Made by a program: the position numbers and the translations under genes. From Bradyrhizobium sp. BRP22 (GTDB lineage Bacteria; Pseudomonadota; Alphaproteobacteria; Rhizobiales; Xanthobacteraceae), in assembly GCF_020194175.1 (NCBI RefSeq), contig NZ_JADYVX010000032.1:1-64000 (forward strand): a stretch of 64,000 nt of DNA. Direction: 5' to 3'. Below are positions 16,137-30,118 of this stretch, one piece after another. A model generated the notes under the pieces. It worked only from the letters and a program-made list of their open reading frames with translations, did no database searches and was not told the DNA's origin. The stretch's first letter is position 1, and each line of letters begins with the position of its first letter.

Positions 16137-17171
16137 ATGAGTGCGGTCGTCTCAACCGGAAACACGACGCCGGCAGCGCAAGCCAAGCCGGATCGCATCG
16201 GCGTGCTGCTGGTCAATCTCGGCACGCCCGACACCGCCGACGCCCCGGGCGTTCGGGTGTATTTGAAGGAATTCCTGTCCGATCCGCGCGTGATCGAGGA
16301 TCAGGGGCTAGTGTGGAAGCTGATCCTCAATGGCATCATCCTGCGCACGCGACCGCGCACGAAGGCGCTCGACTACCAGAAGATCTGGAATACCGAGAAG
16401 AACGAGTCGCCGCTGAAGACGATCACGCGCTCGCAGGCGGAAAAGCTTGCGGCGGCGATCGGGGAAGACCACGTCGTGGTCGATTGGGCGATGCGCTACG
16501 GCAATCCCTCGCTTCGCGAGCGGATCGAGGCGCTCACCGCGCAAGGCTGCAACCGATTATTGGTGGTGCCGCTCTATCCGCAATATTCCGCCGCGACGTC
16601 GGCGACCGTCTGCGACGAGGCCTTTCGCGTGCTCACCAGCCTGCGCGCGCAGCCGACCTTGCGGGTATCGTCGCCGTACTATGACGATCCGGTCTATATC
16701 GATGCGCTGGCAGTTTCGATCAAGGCGCATCTGGCGACGCTGCCGTTCGAGCCGGAATTGATCCTGGCGTCCTTCCACGGCATGCCGCAGAAATATGTCG
16801 ACCAGGGCGATCCCTATTTCTCCCAATGCGTTGCAACGACGGAAAGCCTGCGCCAGCGCTTGGGGCTCGATGCGTCGAAGCTGATGCTGACCTTCCAGTC
16901 GCGCTTCGGCAACGACGTGTGGCTGCAACCCTATACCGACAAGACCGTCGAAAAGCTCGCCAAGGACGGCGTGCGGCGAATTGCCGTGGTCACCCCCGGT
17001 TTCTCCGCTGATTGCCTGGAGACGCTGGAGGAGATCGCGCAGGAGAACGCGCACATCTTCAAGCAAAACGGCGGCGAGCAGTTCGCCGCGATCCCCTGCC
17101 TGAACGACAGCGAGCCCGGCATGGACGTGATCCGCCAGCTCGTGCTGCGCGAACTCCAGGGCTGGATCTAG
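16137..17171 (+). CDS. hemH: Ferrochelatase
   Basis: A 344-aa enzyme that inserts Fe2+ into protoporphyrin IX, the last step of heme synthesis. The active-site His is near 214 (ASFHGMPQKY) and the acidic CLETLEEI is at about 293-300. Other family blocks are LLVNLGTP, MRYGNPSL and PLYPQYSAATSA. It has an N-terminal extension of about 18 residues and no C-terminal Fe-S cysteines. The protein is membrane-associated or soluble. No Irr (ICE) or RirA box is evident in the 85-bp gap to the divergent MAPEG gene. Confidence 0.95.
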   Translation: MSAVVSTGNTTPAAQAKPDRIGVLLVNLGTPDTADAPGVRVYLKEFLSDPRVIEDQGLVWKLILNGIILRTRPRTKALDYQKIWNTEKNESPLKTITRSQAEKLAAAIGEDHVVVDWAMRYGNPSLRERIEALTAQGCNRLLVVPLYPQYSAATSATVCDEAFRVLTSLRAQPTLRVSSPYYDDPVYIDALAVSIKAHLATLPFEPELILASFHGMPQKYVDQGDPYFSQCVATTESLRQRLGLDASKLMLTFQSRFGNDVWLQPYTDKTVEKLAKDGVRRIAVVTPGFSADCLETLEEIAQENAHIFKQNGGEQFAAIPCLNDSEPGMDVIRQLVLRELQGWI

Positions 17172-17192
17172 AGCATAACGGGCAGACGGTAC

Positions 17193-17324
17193 GCTCCCTC
17201 TCCCGTTTGCGGGAGAGGGTCGGGGTGAGGGTGTCTCCGCGATGGGACTCTCCGTGTGGAGAGAGCCCTCACCCGGCCCTTGGCGCCGACCTCTCCCGCA
17301 AGCGGGAGAGGTGAAGTAAACTCG
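17193..17324. repeat. Dispersed repeat B, copy 2
   Basis: Same family and orientation as 1225-1403, but with a shorter middle. It starts with CTCCCTCTCCCGTTTGCGGG and ends GCGGGAGAGGTGAAGTAAACTCG. The corresponding G in copy 1 (GTGAAGTGAAC) makes the znuB GTG start; here the triplet is GTA, so no gene starts. Confidence 0.85.
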
Positions 17325-17495
17325 CATCGGCTTGGCGCCTGACACATTCGTTTACGTTCACGGGCTATACATCTGGCGGCCTGCAAACTGCTCCTTACGT
17401 ATACCCCCAACTCAAGAACAGCCGGCTGAACCGGCGCAGCGGTTTTGCAGACCAAATGCAGGCCGCGCCGGCGTTCGCCGGCCTTGGAGGACTTT

Positions 17496-18494
17496 ATGAG
17501 TAGTTTCGACATTTTCGCGATTGCCCTTGTTCTGCTCGTCATCGTCACGCTGTTCGCCGGGGTCAAGACGGTCCCGCAGGGCTACGCCTGGACCATCGAG
17601 CGCTTTGGCAAATACACCCGCACACTGCTGCCCGGCCTCAATCTCATCGTGCCCTACCTCGATCGCATCGGGCGCAAGATGAACATGATGGAGCAGGTGA
17701 TCGACATCCCCGAGCAGGAAGTGATCACCAAGGACAATGCCACTGTCACCGCCGATGGCGTTGCCTTCTTCCAGGTGTTCGACGCCGCGAAGGCGAGCTA
17801 CGAGGTCGCCAACCTGCACCAGGCGATCACGGTGCTGACCATGACCAACATCCGCTCGGTGATGGGATCGATGGATCTCGACCAGGTGCTCTCGCATCGC
17901 GACGAGATCAACGAGCGGCTGTTGCGCGTCGTCGACGCCGCAGTCTCGCCTTGGGGCGTCAAGGTCAACCGCATCGAGATCAAGGATATCGTGCCGCCGG
18001 CCGACCTTGTGGAGGCGATGGGCCGGCAGATGAAGGCCGAGCGCGTCAAGCGCGCCGACATCCTGCAGGCAGAAGGCCAGCGGCAATCGGAAATCCTGCG
18101 TGCCGAGGGCGCCAAGCAGGGACAGATCCTGCAGGCGGAGGGTCGCCGCGAGGCCGCCTTCCGCGACGCCGAGGCGCGCGAGCGCCTGGCGGAGGCCGAG
18201 GCAAAGGCAACCCAGATGGTGTCTGAAGCCATCGCGCGCGGCGATGTCGCGGCACTCAACTATTTCATCGCCGACAAGTACATCAAGGCGTTTGGGCAAT
18301 TGGCGGAATCGCCGAACCAGAAGATCGTGATGTTGCCGATCGAGGCGTCGAGCGTGCTCGGCTCGCTTGCCGGCATCGGTGAGATCGCGCGCGCCACCTT
18401 CGGCGAAAGCGCGGCTTCCGCGACCGCCGCTGCGCGCCGTCCCTCGGTACCGCCGACCGGTCCGACCCCGCCGCCGGTGACGCCGCAGCGATGA
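17496..18494 (+). CDS. SPFH/band 7 domain protein (stomatin/paraslipin type, QmcA-like)
   Basis: A 332-aa protein. One N-terminal membrane helix (about 4-22) is followed by an SPFH domain (about 25-190: VPQGYAWTIERFGKYTRTLLPGLNL and the ITKDNATVTADGV block). A long Ala/Glu/Arg-rich coiled coil (about 190-250) and a Pro-rich tail (APPTGPTPPP type) follow. ATG 17496 is chosen for its GGAGG at 17486-17490; an in-frame ATG 51 bp upstream lacks one. Such proteins form membrane microdomain scaffolds. The NfeD-family gene 280 bp downstream is the standard partner of SPFH proteins. Confidence 0.92.
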   Translation: MSSFDIFAIALVLLVIVTLFAGVKTVPQGYAWTIERFGKYTRTLLPGLNLIVPYLDRIGRKMNMMEQVIDIPEQEVITKDNATVTADGVAFFQVFDAAKASYEVANLHQAITVLTMTNIRSVMGSMDLDQVLSHRDEINERLLRVVDAAVSPWGVKVNRIEIKDIVPPADLVEAMGRQMKAERVKRADILQAEGQRQSEILRAEGAKQGQILQAEGRREAAFRDAEARERLAEAEAKATQMVSEAIARGDVAALNYFIADKYIKAFGQLAESPNQKIVMLPIEASSVLGSLAGIGEIARATFGESAASATAAARRPSVPPTGPTPPPVTPQR

Positions 18495-18539
18495 GCGCGC
18501 GTGATTCAATTGACGGGTCAGTCTCACCGCGAGTTGTCC

Positions 18540-18727
18540 TGACCTCTCCCGCTTGCGGGGGAGGCGTAGGCCGCCTTTGGCGGCCGTTCTTAGAGAAACG
18601 CCGAAGCGAAGCTTCGGCTATGGCGAAGCGCCGGGTGGGGCTCTCTCCTCACGGACTGTCCCATCGTGGAGACACCCTCACCCCCGCCCTCTCCCGCAAG
18701 CTCCCGCAAGCCAAGCGGGAGAGGGAG
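18540..18727. repeat. Dispersed repeat B, copy 3 (reverse orientation)
   Basis: It starts ACCTCTCCCGCTTGCGGGGGAGG and ends CGGGAGAGGGAGCG. It contains the CCGAAGCGAAGCTTCGGC palindrome and the GGGGCTCTCTCCTC / GGAGACACCCTCACCCC blocks seen in the other copies. It lies between the SPFH and NfeD genes and would place hairpins within their shared transcript. Confidence 0.8.
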
Positions 18728-18774
18728 CGCAACACCGATGCTAGCATTACGTTTGTAGAATTAGAGGTTGTGTC

Positions 18775-19221
18775 ATGACCGAGATGTTTTCGACATTGGG
18801 TACCTGGAACTGGCTGATCTTCGGCTTCGTCCTGATGGCGCTGGAATTGGCCGCGCCCGGCATGTTCCTGTTCTGGCTCGGGCTGTCGGCGCTCCTAGTC
18901 GGGCTGGTGTCGTTCGTCATCAATCCGTCCTGGCAGACGCAACTGTTGATGTTCGCCGCGTTCGCGGCCGCCGCCGTGCCGGCATGGCGGCACTTTGCCA
19001 AGAGCGCGACTTCGGCAAGCGCGAGCAGCCCGTTCCTCAACCGTCGCACCGAAGCGCTGATCGGGCGCGAGTTCACGCTGGAGAAGCCGATCATCGACGG
19101 CACGGGCACCGTGCGGATCGACGACACGATCTGGCGCGTCGCCGGCCCCGACGCGCCGGCCGGCAGTCGCGTCAAGGTGATCCGCGCCGACGGCGCCAGC
19201 CTGACAGTCGCGGTGGCGTAG
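18775..19221 (+). CDS. NfeD-family protein
   Basis: A 148-aa protein. Three hydrophobic segments (about 12-32, 35-50, 55-72) are followed by a C-terminal OB-fold domain (about 85-148: LIGREFTLEKPIIDGTGTVR, IDDTIWRVAGPD, AGSRVKVIRADG). This is the short form without the ClpP-like protease domain. It pairs with SPFH proteins in membrane microdomains, here the gene 280 bp upstream. The start ATG is 18775 after a weak TGTC-rich leader. Confidence 0.9.
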   Translation: MTEMFSTLGTWNWLIFGFVLMALELAAPGMFLFWLGLSALLVGLVSFVINPSWQTQLLMFAAFAAAAVPAWRHFAKSATSASASSPFLNRRTEALIGREFTLEKPIIDGTGTVRIDDTIWRVAGPDAPAGSRVKVIRADGASLTVAVA

Positions 19222-19241
19222 GGCGCGTCGCTGCTCTTTCT

Positions 19242-19574
19242 TCACGTATTGCTCCACCGCTCGGCGAAGCGATGCAGCGGCAGGAACGTTTCGATCAGCT
19301 CGCGCCCGAGCGCGGTCAAAGCGTAACCTTCGCCCGAAACCAGTTCGACAAATCCCGCTTCGCGCAGTTCGGTCAGCCGTGTCTGCAGGATGGTCGGCGA
19401 AGCCTGGTCGCAGACCGTGCGCAAAGCGCGCGAGGTGAGGGCGCCGTCGCGCAATTCCCAGATGATCCGCAAGGTCCAGCGCCTGCCCAGCAGGTCGAGC
19501 AGCGCCATGATCGGCCGGCCGGTTCGGGAGCCGTGAACGGAGCGTTTCCTGGCGGCTGAGGGGGGCTTGGGCAT
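19242..19574 (-). CDS. HxlR-family winged-helix regulator
   Basis: A 110-aa regulator. The HxlR core contains ALLDLLGRRWTLRIIWEL, the recognition part SPTILQTRLTELREAGFV and a C-terminal LTALGRELIETFLPL. It is divergent from a carboxymuconolactone decarboxylase-family gene. Two inverted repeats lie in the 74-bp gap and are probable binding sites. HxlR proteins often sense redox or aldehyde stress through Cys; the single Cys (in VCDQASP) would be the candidate. Confidence 0.9.
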   Translation of the reverse strand: MPKPPSAARKRSVHGSRTGRPIMALLDLLGRRWTLRIIWELRDGALTSRALRTVCDQASPTILQTRLTELREAGFVELVSGEGYALTALGRELIETFLPLHRFAERWSNT

Positions 19575-19596
19575 CGCGGTTTCCTGCTTGCGTCTT

Positions 19597-19635
19597 GCTA
19601 CAGATATTGTAGCGTATCGCTACGTTTATTGTAGC
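19597..19635. promoter_or_regulatory. Double inverted-repeat operator between hxlR-type and CMD genes
   Basis: GCTACA-N5-TGTAGC (19597-19613) and GCTAC-N7-GTAGC (19619-19635) have centres 22 bp apart, two helical turns on the same DNA face. They sit between the divergent starts at 19574 and 19649. The position suggests cooperative binding by the HxlR dimer and joint control of both genes. Confidence 0.65.
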
Positions 19636-19648
19636 AGAGGAGCCGGCC

Positions 19649-20188
19649 ATGTCACGGATCGCCCCGCTCGAGCCGCCCTATGCGCCTGAACTGAAAGAGC
19701 AGTTCGAGCGCATCATGCGCGGTGCGCCGCCGCTGCTGCTGTTTCGTGTGATCGCGAGCCAGGACCGCGCCTGGCGGAAATTCACCGCCGGCAGCCTGCT
19801 GGATCGCGGTCCGCTGACCTTGCGGGAGCGCGAGATCGTCATCGACCGCACCTGCGCGCTGACCGGATGCGAATATGAATGGGGCGTCCATATCGCAGCC
19901 TTCGCCGGGGCCGCACAACTGACCGAGGCAGAAGTCCGCGCCACCGTGCACGGCGAGGCCAACGATCCCTGCTGGTCAGGTGCCGAGCAGGCGCTGATCG
20001 CCGCCGTCGACGCGCTGCATCACCGCGCAACGCTGAGCGACGCCGAGTTCGCGGCGCTATCGGCGTACTATGATGAAGCGAAGATCCTGGAGATCATGCT
20101 GCTCTGCGGCTTCTACCACACCGTCTCCTACATCGCGAACGGCCTGGCCTTGCCGGTGGAAGCAAACGCCGCGCGTTTTCCGCAATAG
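19649..20188 (+). CDS. Carboxymuconolactone decarboxylase (CMD/AhpD-like) family protein
   Basis: A 179-aa all-helical protein. The CMD signature is REREIVIDRTCALTGCEYEWGVH, about 60-82. It has two cysteines in CALTGC, but a true AhpD-type CxxC is absent, and the later HHRATLSDAEFAAL helices complete the fold. Its activity could be peroxidase-like or unknown. It is probably controlled by the divergent HxlR regulator through the double operator. The remaining 165-bp gap to kdsD holds nothing recognisable. Confidence 0.85.
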   Translation: MSRIAPLEPPYAPELKEQFERIMRGAPPLLLFRVIASQDRAWRKFTAGSLLDRGPLTLREREIVIDRTCALTGCEYEWGVHIAAFAGAAQLTEAEVRATVHGEANDPCWSGAEQALIAAVDALHHRATLSDAEFAALSAYYDEAKILEIMLLCGFYHTVSYIANGLALPVEANAARFPQ

Positions 20189-20353
20189 CGACGCCGTCAA
20201 GCGCATGCTGCGCTACAACCGCTTGCCCGCGCCACAATAACATCCTGTGGTTATGGGGTCCCATCCTTCGATAGGGCGACGCCAGTGCGAGGCGAGAGGG
20301 AATCGTATGATGGGTTTCGCTTCGCTCTACCGATCCTACATTTCGATGAGAAC

Positions 20354-21367
20354 CTACGCCACGCCCGCGCGCAGGAAGTCGTGGAAATGCACGATGCCGA
20401 CCGGCTTGCCGGCATCGGTGACGATCAGCGCGGTGATCTTCGACGCGTTCAACAATTCCAGCGCCTCGCCGGCCAGGGTATCGCGGCCGATCGTCTTCGG
20501 ATTCTTGGTCATGATCTCGTCGACGACGGCGGTCATCAGGTCGGGGCGCATGTGGCGGCGGAGGTCGCCGTCGGTGACGATGCCGGCGAGATGGCCGCGG
20601 CGGTCGACGATGCCGACGCAGCCGAAACCCTTCGACGTCATCTCGACCAGCGCCTCCGACATGCTGGTGCCGAGCGGCTTCAGCGGCACGGCCTCGCCGG
20701 CGTGCATGAGGTCGCGGGTATATTTCAGCATCGCGCCGAGCTTGCCGCCGGGATGCAGCACGCTGAAATCGGTCGAGGTGAAGCCGCGGCCTTCCAAAAG
20801 CGCGATCGCGAGCGCATCGCCGAGCGCGAGCATCATCAGCGAGGAGGTGGTCGGCGCCAGATTGTGCGGGCAGGCCTCGCGCGCCTTTGGCAGCGTCAGC
20901 GCGATGTCGGCGGCCTTGCTCAGGCTTGATTCCTTCTCCGCGGTAATCGCGATCACGTCGATGCCGAAGCGCGCGGCGTAAGAGATCAGGTTCTTCATCT
21001 CCGGCTGCTCGCCGGACCATGACAGCGCCAGGATGACGTCATCGACAGTGATCATGCCGAGGTCGCCGTGACTCGCTTCGGCGGCATGGACGAAGAATGC
21101 CGGCGTGCCGGTGGAGGCAAAGGTCGCCGCGACCTTGCGGCCGATATGGCCTGACTTGCCGAGCCCGGTGACGATCAGCCGTCCCTTGGCGTTACGGATC
21201 ATCTCCGCAGCCGCGGCAAAGGGCGCGCCGAGATCGGATCGCAGCGCGGCGTCGATCGCGGCGACGCCGCTCGCTTCCGCCTCCAGCGTCCGCAGCGCCG
21301 ATTGCACGGCGGCGTCAGCAGGATCGGTGTCCGACGATTTCGGCATCAGCGGTTTGGGCTTGGCCAT
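20354..21367 (-). CDS. kdsD: Arabinose-5-phosphate isomerase (KpsF/GutQ type)
   Basis: A 337-aa enzyme that interconverts ribulose-5-P and arabinose-5-P for Kdo and lipopolysaccharide synthesis. The SIS domain is at about 50-190 (VTGLGKSGHIGRKVAATF, HGDLGMI, WSGEQPE). Two CBS domains follow at about 210-330 (ALVEMTSKGFGCVGIVD, GIVTDGDLRRHM). Length and domain order match KdsD/KpsF. It is monocistronic as seen here and divergent from the outer-membrane protein gene. Confidence 0.94.
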   Translation of the reverse strand: MAKPKPLMPKSSDTDPADAAVQSALRTLEAEASGVAAIDAALRSDLGAPFAAAAEMIRNAKGRLIVTGLGKSGHIGRKVAATFASTGTPAFFVHAAEASHGDLGMITVDDVILALSWSGEQPEMKNLISYAARFGIDVIAITAEKESSLSKAADIALTLPKAREACPHNLAPTTSSLMMLALGDALAIALLEGRGFTSTDFSVLHPGGKLGAMLKYTRDLMHAGEAVPLKPLGTSMSEALVEMTSKGFGCVGIVDRRGHLAGIVTDGDLRRHMRPDLMTAVVDEIMTKNPKTIGRDTLAGEALELLNASKITALIVTDAGKPVGIVHFHDFLRAGVA

Positions 21368-21555
21368 GTCTTCATCCAGGGAGGAGGGCGATGCGCCCAG
21401 AGCGCCTCCCTTAGCACGGCGGAGTGCGGGAGGCGACGCGGCTGGCCGATCTCAACGAGCCATTAACCATAATTGTTTTAACTCCATTAAGGACGTTCTC
21501 GGCCCGGTTCCGCGTATGCCGTGTAAGTCAAGGAATTTGTTGGGGTATTTTTATC

Positions 21556-23280
21556 GTGGGACGAGGGCCAGCATGGGGCCGGAGGGGGCGCGCGCACCAT
21601 TTGCACGCGTCTCTCGCGTGCCTGGCCGCGTTCACCTTGAACGGCTCCTTCGCGCACGCCCAGACAGTCACGCCCGACCTGTTCAGCCCGTCGCGCACTA
21701 CCCAGGTCGCGCCGCCTGATTCGCCCTTGCGCAGGACCGCGGCAGAGATGGCCGATCCGCTGAACAATCCACGATTGCGCGATTCGGATCTGGATGGCCG
21801 CCGTGCCCCGTCGCGCGTTGGTCAGGTGCCTTCTTATGGCCTGCCGGCTGCGAGTGGCGCCTCGACCTCCGGCTATGACTCGCTCAACCGCAAGCGCCAG
21901 CAGCCGAAATATTATCCGGGACAGGCGAAACCGAAACCGCCGCCCGGCCCCGGCTCGCCGCCTCCCGCGCCACCGCCGCGGAATCTGGCCGGACAATTGC
22001 GCCTGTCGATCGCCCCCTCGGAAACCGCCAACAAGCCGCCGGTGCCGCCGGCGTTGGCCGGCAATGTGGTGGGTCAGCCGCCGCGCAAGCGGCTTAAGAT
22101 CGACGACGATCCGTTCGGCGCGGTCGGCGACTATGCCGGCAGCTTTTTGATCAAGTCCGCGGTCGAACTCAGTGCCGGCTATGAGACCAATCCCGGCCGG
22201 CTCGCGGTGCCGCAGGGCGCGCCGACGTACGTGATCGCCCCGGAATTCCTTGCGGTCTCCGACTGGGAGCGCCACGCGCTGGTCGCCGACCTGCGCGGCT
22301 CGTTTACCGGCTACACCCAGAATCTGACGCCGAATCCCGACGGCACGCCGCTCTCCGCGCCGCTCGACGTCGATCGCCCCAACTTCGTCGGCCATATCGA
22401 TGGGCGGCTCGACGTCACCCGTGACACAAGACTGATGGGCCAGGCGCGGCTGCTCGTCTCCACCGACAATCCCGGCAGCCCGAACGTGCAGGCCGGCCTC
22501 GCCAGATATCCCATCTACACCACGTTCGGCGGTACCTTCGGCGTCGACCAGAATTTTAACCGCCTGCAGATCTCGGCAGGTGCCACCGTGGACCGCACCG
22601 ATTACCAGTGGTCGAAACTCACCGACGGCACCTCGTCGTCGAACGACGATCGCAACTTCAACCAGTATGGCGGCGTCGCGCGCGTCAGCTATGAACTCAA
22701 TCCCGCCGTCAAGCCGTTCATGGAAATCGAGGGCGACAGCCGAGTCCATGACTTGAGGCTCGACCGCTTTGGCTTCGCGCGCGATTCCTCGGGCGGCTAT
22801 GCGAAGGCCGGCACGTCCTTTGAGTTCTCGCGGCTTCTGTTCGGTGAAGTCTCGATCGGCTATGCCGCGCGCGATTATCAGGATCCTCGTCTGAACAGGC
22901 TGGAGGGCCTGCTCACCACGGCATCGCTGACCTGGACCGCAACGCCGCTGACGACGGCGAAATTCTATTCCGACACCCAGCTCGGCGAAACCACGCTGCC
23001 GGGCACATCAGGCGTGCTGGCGCGCACCTATACTGTCGAGGTCGACCATGACTTCCGCCGCTGGCTCACGGCAATCGGCAGGTTCACCTACGGCACGCTC
23101 GACTACCAAGGCGATGACCGCCTGGACAGGATCTACTCGCTCTCGGCCGACCTGATCTACAAGATGACCCGGAGCCTCTGGATCAAAGGCACCGTCCGCC
23201 ACGACATACTGGACTCAAGCTCGCCGGGATCGAGCTCGCAGTCGACGGTCATGCTGCTGGGGGTCAGGGTGCAGAACTAG
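21556..23280 (+). CDS. Outer-membrane beta-barrel protein
   Basis: About 574 aa from GTG 21556, the start that best frames the signal peptide (CLAAFTLNGSFAHAQ, cleavage AHA|Q). The frame stays open upstream to 21424 without a better start. A Pro-rich, disordered region (mature about 40-160, including PKPPPGPGSPPPAPPP) is followed by a C-terminal beta-barrel of alternating strands from about 190 to the end. The last residues (MLLGVRVQN) look like a terminal strand. It resembles barrel proteins found in Bradyrhizobium with unknown cargo. A short AT-rich stretch at 21465-21500 may hold the promoter. Confidence 0.8.
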   Translation: MGRGPAWGRRGRAHHLHASLACLAAFTLNGSFAHAQTVTPDLFSPSRTTQVAPPDSPLRRTAAEMADPLNNPRLRDSDLDGRRAPSRVGQVPSYGLPAASGASTSGYDSLNRKRQQPKYYPGQAKPKPPPGPGSPPPAPPPRNLAGQLRLSIAPSETANKPPVPPALAGNVVGQPPRKRLKIDDDPFGAVGDYAGSFLIKSAVELSAGYETNPGRLAVPQGAPTYVIAPEFLAVSDWERHALVADLRGSFTGYTQNLTPNPDGTPLSAPLDVDRPNFVGHIDGRLDVTRDTRLMGQARLLVSTDNPGSPNVQAGLARYPIYTTFGGTFGVDQNFNRLQISAGATVDRTDYQWSKLTDGTSSSNDDRNFNQYGGVARVSYELNPAVKPFMEIEGDSRVHDLRLDRFGFARDSSGGYAKAGTSFEFSRLLFGEVSIGYAARDYQDPRLNRLEGLLTTASLTWTATPLTTAKFYSDTQLGETTLPGTSGVLARTYTVEVDHDFRRWLTAIGRFTYGTLDYQGDDRLDRIYSLSADLIYKMTRSLWIKGTVRHDILDSSSPGSSSQSTVMLLGVRVQN

Positions 23281-23287
23281 ACGACGC

Positions 23288-24745
23288 CTACCGCGGCAGA
23301 TCGGTCTTCCCCATCAGGAACGTGTCGATCGCGCGGGCGCAGAGGCGGCCTTCGCGGATGGCCCAGACCACCAGCGACTGGCCGCGGCGCATGTCGCCGG
23401 CGGAGAAGACGTTGGGCAGCGAGGTCCGGTAGTCGCTCGTATTGGCGAGGACGTTGCCGCGCTGGTCGAGCTCGACCCCGAGCTGCTTCAACAGGCCGTC
23501 GTGCACGGGATGCACGAAGCCCATCGCCAGCAGCACGAGCTCGGCGTCGAGCGCGAACTCGGTGCCGGGCAGCGGCTTGAACTTGTCGTCGACCTTGATG
23601 CAGTGCAGCTTCTTCACCTTGCCGCCAGTGCCCTCGAACTTCTGGGTCAGCACGGCATATTCGCGGATCGCGCCTTCGGCCTGGCTCGACGAGGTTCGCA
23701 TCTTCAGCGGCCAGTTCGGCCAGGTCACGCCCTTGTTCTCGCGCTCCGGCGGCGCCGGCATGATCTCGAGCTGGGTCACGGACTTGGCGCCCTGGCGCAG
23801 CGAGGTGCCGATGCAGTCGGAGCCGGTGTCGCCGCCGCCGATCACCACCACATGCTTGTCCTTGGCGAGGATATCTTTCACGCCGTTGAGCGGCTCGCCG
23901 GAGACGCGGCGGTTCTGCTGCGGCAGGAAGTCCATCGCGAAATGGATGCCGTCGAGCTCGCGGCCGGCGATCGGCAGATCGCGCGGGGCTTCGGCGCCGC
24001 CGGTCAGCGCGATCGCATCATATTGCTTCGCCAGTTCAGCCGGATCGATCGCGCCGGGCGCGTCGCCGCCGACCTGGGTGCCGTAATGGAAGGTGACGCC
24101 TTCGGCTTCCATCTGCGCCACGCGGCGGTCGATGACACCCTTCTCCATCTTGAAGTCGGGAATGCCGTAGCGAAGCAGGCCGCCGGCCTTGGCATACTTC
24201 TCATAGAGATGCACGTCGTGGCCTGCGCGCGCGAGCTGTTGCGCGCAGGCCATGCCGGCCGGCCCGGAGCCGATCACCGCGATCTTCTTGCCGGTTTTCT
24301 CGGCCGGGATCTCCGGCTTGAGCCAGCCATTGTCCCAGGCGCGATCGACGATCGCGCATTCGATGGTCTTGATGGTGACCGGGTTGTCGTCGATGTTGAG
24401 CGTGCAGGAAGCCTCGCACGGCGCCGGACAGATGCGGCCGGTGAACTCAGGAAAATTGTTGGTCGAATGCAGGTTGCGCGAAGCTTCTTCCCAATTGCCC
24501 TGGTAGACGAGATCGTTCCAGTCGGGGATCTGGTTGTTGACCGGGCAGCCGGGCGTGCCCGGCGCGACCGAGCCGGTGCCGTGGCAGTAGGGAATGCCGC
24601 AGTTCATGCAGCGCGCGGCTTGGTCGCGAATGTCCTTCTCGCTGAGCGGAATGACGAATTCGTGGAAATGCTTCAGCCGCTCGGCGACCGGCGTGTACTT
24701 GCGCTCATTCCGATCGATCTCGAGGAAACCTGTGATCTTTCCCAT
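23288..24745 (-). CDS. gltD: Glutamate synthase (NADPH) small subunit
   Basis: A 485-aa subunit. N-terminal Cys clusters (C46, C49, C54 and C106, C110, C114) ligate Fe-S centres. The FAD motif is GSGPAG (159-164), and a second nucleotide motif VVIGGGDTGSDC lies near 295-306. It passes electrons from NADPH to GltB, which makes glutamate from glutamine and 2-oxoglutarate. It lies downstream of gltB on the same strand, with a 183-bp gap containing a repeat. Confidence 0.96.
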   Translation of the reverse strand: MGKITGFLEIDRNERKYTPVAERLKHFHEFVIPLSEKDIRDQAARCMNCGIPYCHGTGSVAPGTPGCPVNNQIPDWNDLVYQGNWEEASRNLHSTNNFPEFTGRICPAPCEASCTLNIDDNPVTIKTIECAIVDRAWDNGWLKPEIPAEKTGKKIAVIGSGPAGMACAQQLARAGHDVHLYEKYAKAGGLLRYGIPDFKMEKGVIDRRVAQMEAEGVTFHYGTQVGGDAPGAIDPAELAKQYDAIALTGGAEAPRDLPIAGRELDGIHFAMDFLPQQNRRVSGEPLNGVKDILAKDKHVVVIGGGDTGSDCIGTSLRQGAKSVTQLEIMPAPPERENKGVTWPNWPLKMRTSSSQAEGAIREYAVLTQKFEGTGGKVKKLHCIKVDDKFKPLPGTEFALDAELVLLAMGFVHPVHDGLLKQLGVELDQRGNVLANTSDYRTSLPNVFSAGDMRRGQSLVVWAIREGRLCARAIDTFLMGKTDLPR

Positions 24746-24804
24746 TAAGCCTGAGGCCCCTGCACCCTGGTTCGTCCTGTTTCGTCATCCGGGCTCGCGT
24801 TACC

Positions 24805-24922
24805 CGCCCCGTTAGACCCTCGTCCGGAGGAGCGGCGCTCGCGCCGCGTCTCGAAGGATGAAGGCCGGTATCGTGGCCTCATGGTTCGAGACGGCGCTTC
24901 GCGCCTCCTCACCATGAGGGTC
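24805..24922. repeat. Intergenic palindromic repeat between gltB and gltD
   Basis: It includes CCTCATGG (24877-24884) with its complement CCATGAGG (24912-24919). Between them is GCGCTTCGCGC, and to the left lies GGCGCTCGCGCC. The repeat is typical of Bradyrhizobium intergenic sequence. It would form a hairpin in the gltB-gltD transcript and could change the ratio of the two subunits. Confidence 0.7.
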
Positions 24923-24928
24923 TTGAGA

Positions 24929-29662
<4,734 letters not shown>

Positions 29663-29883
29663 GTTTTCCTCTCAATAAGGCTAAATGGCCTCACCGTTGT
29701 TGGCGCACCTTGGGCGTTGCGGCACCCACCGGGCCACCGCTCGTCCGCCGCGAGCCGCAATGTCTTAAATCAGGCGAGGAGCGTTCAACGTCCCTGAGGA
29801 ACGGCCTTGCCCGCAGCATTCTCGGAGCCCGAAGGGCCGAGTTTCCGTTGCAATCCCTGTGCCGGGAACCGCCCCGAAATTAA

Positions 29884-29898
29884 GACAGCTATGCTGTC
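29884..29898. promoter_or_regulatory. Perfect palindrome in the 456-bp gltB upstream gap
   Basis: GACAGC-TAT-GCTGTC, an isolated 15-bp palindrome about 220 bp upstream of gltB and divergent from the exported-protein gene at 30119. The rest of 29663-30118 has no gene I can support. It holds a locally T/A-rich patch (29905-29935) that may be promoter DNA and an AAAAAAGCTCCGGGGCCCGG patch. The function of the palindrome is unknown. Confidence 0.35.
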
Positions 29899-30118
29899 AT
29901 AACTCCGACCTTGCCAAATTTTTCTCTATCACACAAGCGCATGAGAGTCCTCGTCCGCATGTAGTTTTGCGCGCTGTGCGGGGAAAGGGCCGCCCCCGAT
30001 TTGAAGCAAACGCGCCGTGATCCGGCCCAAGGACCGCCGGAATTGCCGATGAAGTTTCCTCCGGGCACCAGAGAGCAAAAAAGCTCCGGGGCCCGGCGTC
30101 TTACAGGAGCTACCGGTG

